A stretch of 64,000 nt of DNA from contig NZ_JACSUD010000003.1 in the NCBI RefSeq assembly GCF_014385435.1, positions 1-64,000 of the forward strand. Direction: 5' to 3'. Positions 61,842-64,000 of the stretch are shown here, piece by piece (the first letter of the stretch is position 1; each line of letters starts with the position of its first letter). The position numbers were made by a program, and so were the translations under genes. Below the pieces are notes generated by a model, which was not told the origin of the DNA, ran no database searches, and was given only the letters and a program-made list of their open reading frames with translations. Origin of the DNA: Alloprevotella sp. Lung230 (lineage in GTDB: Bacteria; Bacteroidota; Bacteroidia; Bacteroidales; Bacteroidaceae).

Positions 61842-61925
61842 CTTCCTGTTAGCCCGTATTTTCCCCTTCATCAGGTAGATTTCAAGCCCTTTCTTTTCCT
61901 TTCCCTTCCTTTCCAACCTCTCTAT

Positions 61926-64000
61926 ATGGCCAAAGACGAACTCACGCCGATGATGCGGCAGTTTCACGACATGAAGGCGACCAATCCCGATGCCATTCTC
62001 CTCTTCCGCTGCGGCGACTTCTACGAGACCTACTGCCAAGATGCCGTTCTGGCCTCGCAGGTGCTGGGCATCACCCTCACCAAGCGCAACCAAAAGGGCG
62101 CATCGGGAGCAACGGAGATGGCAGGATTTCCCTACCACGCCCTCGACACCTACCTCCCCCGCCTCGTTCGCGCCGGTCACCGCGTGGCCATCTGCGACCA
62201 GTTGGAAGACCCGAAACTCACCAAGAAACTGGTGAAGCGCGGTATCACCGAACTGGTCACTCCGGGTGTGGCACTGGCCGACAACGTGCTCAACAGTCGG
62301 GAAAACAACTTCTTGGCCGCCCTCCATTTCGGTGCCGCCACGGTGGGGCTTTCGCTGCTCGACATTTCCACGGGCGAATATCTCGTGGCCGAGGGCGATG
62401 TGGAGTATATCGACAAACTCCTTGCGGGATTTTCGCCCAAGGAAGTGCTGGTGGAGCAGGGATTGAAAGGCAAATTCACCAACCTCTTCGGGTCGCGCTA
62501 CTTCGTGTTTGAACTCGAAGACTGGGCATTTGCCGACACCTCGGCACGCTCCCGCGTGTTGAAACACTTTGGCGTGAAAAACCTCAAAGGATTCGGCATC
62601 GACCACCTCCACACGGCTGTCACCGCCGCCGGTGCCGTGCTCACCTACCTCGAACTCACGCAACACCACCACGTCGAGCACATCACCACCCTGCGCCGCA
62701 TCGAAGAGGAGCGGTTTGTGCGCCTCGACAAGTTCACCATCCGCAACCTCGAACTCATCGGCACCAACCACGCCGACGGACAGTCGCTCCTCTCCGTGGT
62801 CGACCGCACCCTCACACCCATGGGCGCGCGCCAACTGCGGCGCTGGCTTCTCTTCCCCCTCCGCTCCGTGGCCGACATCGTGGAGCGACAGGACAGCGTG
62901 GAGCACTTTTTCCGTGCACCGGACTTCCGCGAACTCTGTCACCTTGAACTCTCGAAGGTGGGCGACTTGGAGCGCATCGTCTCGAAAGTGGCTACGGGAC
63001 GCATCAACCCACGTGAAATGCAGCAGCTGCGGCTGGCACTGGAAACGGTGGTCATTCTCAAAAACGTCTGTATGGCTGCCCCGCAGGAGAGCATCCGCGC
63101 CATCGGTGAGCAACTCAACCCCTGCACCGAACTGCGCACCCGCATTGAGCGCGAACTCAGCAGCGACCCTCCGCTGCTGGTGGCCAAAGGCGGGGTCATC
63201 GGGCATGGGGTGGATGCGCAGCTCGACGAACTGCGGGACATCCAAAGCACCGGCAAGGACTACCTGCTCCGCATGCAGGAACGCGAAATCCAACGCACCG
63301 GCATCCAAAGTCTGAAAATCGGTTTCAACAACGTGTTCGGCTACTACATGGAGGTGCGCAACACCTACAAGGAGTTTGTGCCGGAAGAGTGGATTCGCAA
63401 GCAGACGCTCGTCAGTGCAGAGCGCTACATCACGCAGGAACTCAAAGAATACGAAGAGAAAATCCTCGGCGCGGAAGACCGCATCATCGTGCTCGAAACC
63501 CGCATCTACGGCGCCCTCGTGCAAGCGGCGGCACAGTGCATCAGCGAGTTGCAACGCAACGCGCAGGCGCTCTCCGACCTCGACTGCTACCACTCCTTTG
63601 CCACACTGGCCGAAGAGCGGCGGTATGTGCGTCCCGTGGTGGACGACAGTCTCACGCTCGACATCCGTGCCGGACGCCATCCGGTCATCGAAACGCTCAT
63701 GCCGGCCGGCGAGGAGTATGTGCCCAATGATGTGCTGCTCGAAGCCGACGGTCAGCAAATCATCATCGTGACCGGCCCGAACATGGCGGGTAAGAGTGCC
63801 TTGCTCCGCCAAACCGCCCTCATCACGCTATTGGCGCAGGTCGGTGCTTTCGTTCCGGCCGACAGTGCGCGCATCGGGGTGGTCGATAAAATCTTCACCC
63901 GCGTGGGGGCATCGGACAACATCTCTGCCGGCGAAAGTACCTTTATGGTCGAAATGGCCGAAGCCGCCAACATCATGAACAACCTCAGCGAGCGCAGCCT
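61926..64000 (+). CDS. mutS: DNA mismatch repair protein MutS, 3' end beyond window
   Basis: About 691 residues of the mismatch-recognition ATPase are visible and the frame is open to the right edge. The start is [22 protein letters not shown]. The mismatch-binding F-x-E region is RCGDFYETY near residue 32-40. The lever and clamp regions follow, then Walker [10 protein letters not shown] near residue 616-624 and [28 protein letters not shown]. The remaining ATPase C-terminus lies outside. Together with mutS2 at 13238-15868 the window holds both bacterial MutS types. Confidence 0.96.
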   Translation, partial: MAKDELTPMMRQFHDMKATNPDAILLFRCGDFYETYCQDAVLASQVLGITLTKRNQKGASGATEMAGFPYHALDTYLPRLVRAGHRVAICDQLEDPKLTKKLVKRGITELVTPGVALADNVLNSRENNFLAALHFGAATVGLSLLDISTGEYLVAEGDVEYIDKLLAGFSPKEVLVEQGLKGKFTNLFGSRYFVFELEDWAFADTSARSRVLKHFGVKNLKGFGIDHLHTAVTAAGAVLTYLELTQHHHVEHITTLRRIEEERFVRLDKFTIRNLELIGTNHADGQSLLSVVDRTLTPMGARQLRRWLLFPLRSVADIVERQDSVEHFFRAPDFRELCHLELSKVGDLERIVSKVATGRINPREMQQLRLALETVVILKNVCMAAPQESIRAIGEQLNPCTELRTRIERELSSDPPLLVAKGGVIGHGVDAQLDELRDIQSTGKDYLLRMQEREIQRTGIQSLKIGFNNVFGYYMEVRNTYKEFVPEEWIRKQTLVSAERYITQELKEYEEKILGAEDRIIVLETRIYGALVQAAAQCISELQRNAQALSDLDCYHSFATLAEERRYVRPVVDDSLTLDIRAGRHPVIETLMPAGEEYVPNDVLLEADGQQIIIVTGPNMAGKSALLRQTALITLLAQVGAFVPADSARIGVVDKIFTRVGASDNISAGESTFMVEMAEAANIMNNLSERS

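Overview
The window is a 64 kb piece of a chromosome from a member of the Bacteroidota, most likely a GC-rich Prevotellaceae-like member of the Bacteroidales. The evidence is the set of gene families (M49 dipeptidyl peptidase III of the bacterial HECLGH type, a PorZ-like type IX secretion protein, a BspA-like leucine-rich-repeat remnant, a long NusB, a PUR-domain protein, secreted proteins ending in a short 'YDLYGRR...LPSGLYIIDGRK' tail) and promoters of the Bacteroides form (TTTG about 20 bp before TAnnTTTG), with weak Shine-Dalgarno signals. No ribosomal RNA, CRISPR array or prophage is visible; one tRNA is present.

Layout. 1-13 kb: dnaX (cut by the left edge), an AraC regulator divergent from a large secreted sialidase, dipeptidyl peptidase III, then a minus-strand surface-glycan style run (SDR oxidoreductase, class II Fic protein, cytidylyltransferase, GT8 glycosyltransferase, Wzx-like flippase), and ferritin. 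13-21 kb: mutS2, miaB, aroQ, xerD, a TrmH-type methyltransferase, an FKBP isomerase and a FucP-like sugar permease. 21-26.5 kb: an altered cell-shape block (IMP cyclohydrolase, mreB, an ABC-type ATPase plus a small unknown partner, mreC) bracketed by two copies of a small inverted-repeat element. 26.6-35 kb: a HigBA-type toxin-antitoxin pair, a DUF438/hemerythrin/PAS protein, an SLC13-type permease, and an oxidative stress set (sod, ahpC, ahpF). 35-47 kb: a TonB-type outer membrane protein, rplY, a 1.2 kb gene-free repeat region, rdgB, porZ, hup, a decayed LRR gene, a secreted FN3 protein, a cupin and tRNA-Leu. 47-64 kb: a sugar-kinase-like phosphotransferase, a 33-residue membrane protein, fumarase, a calcium P-type ATPase, a small outer membrane protein, thiL, hslR-coaE-ybbR-yajC-nusB, a PUR protein, hflX and mutS (cut by the right edge).

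The most unusual signal is a dispersed 21-bp repeat. At seven places short tandem runs (2-5 units) share the unit YCTCWGAGGTAGAAWTTTYTA, with an odd-length palindromic core. Four runs are intergenic only, one forms a transcription terminator, and two lie inside genes, where the multiple-of-three period keeps the frame and adds STSEV-type heptapeptides to an SDR enzyme and to the DUF438/PAS protein. Other structured DNA includes a 168-bp direct-repeat array in which each unit holds three hairpins, a 414-bp fold-back element, a helically phased set of TGCAGAATCTTGCA-like boxes, and the paired small elements around the mre block.

The best candidate for an undescribed gene system is the ATPase/partner pair at 22509-24301, translationally coupled by an ATGA overlap and placed between mreB and mreC. 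Its organisation resembles two-gene defence modules, but its function is not known from the sequence.
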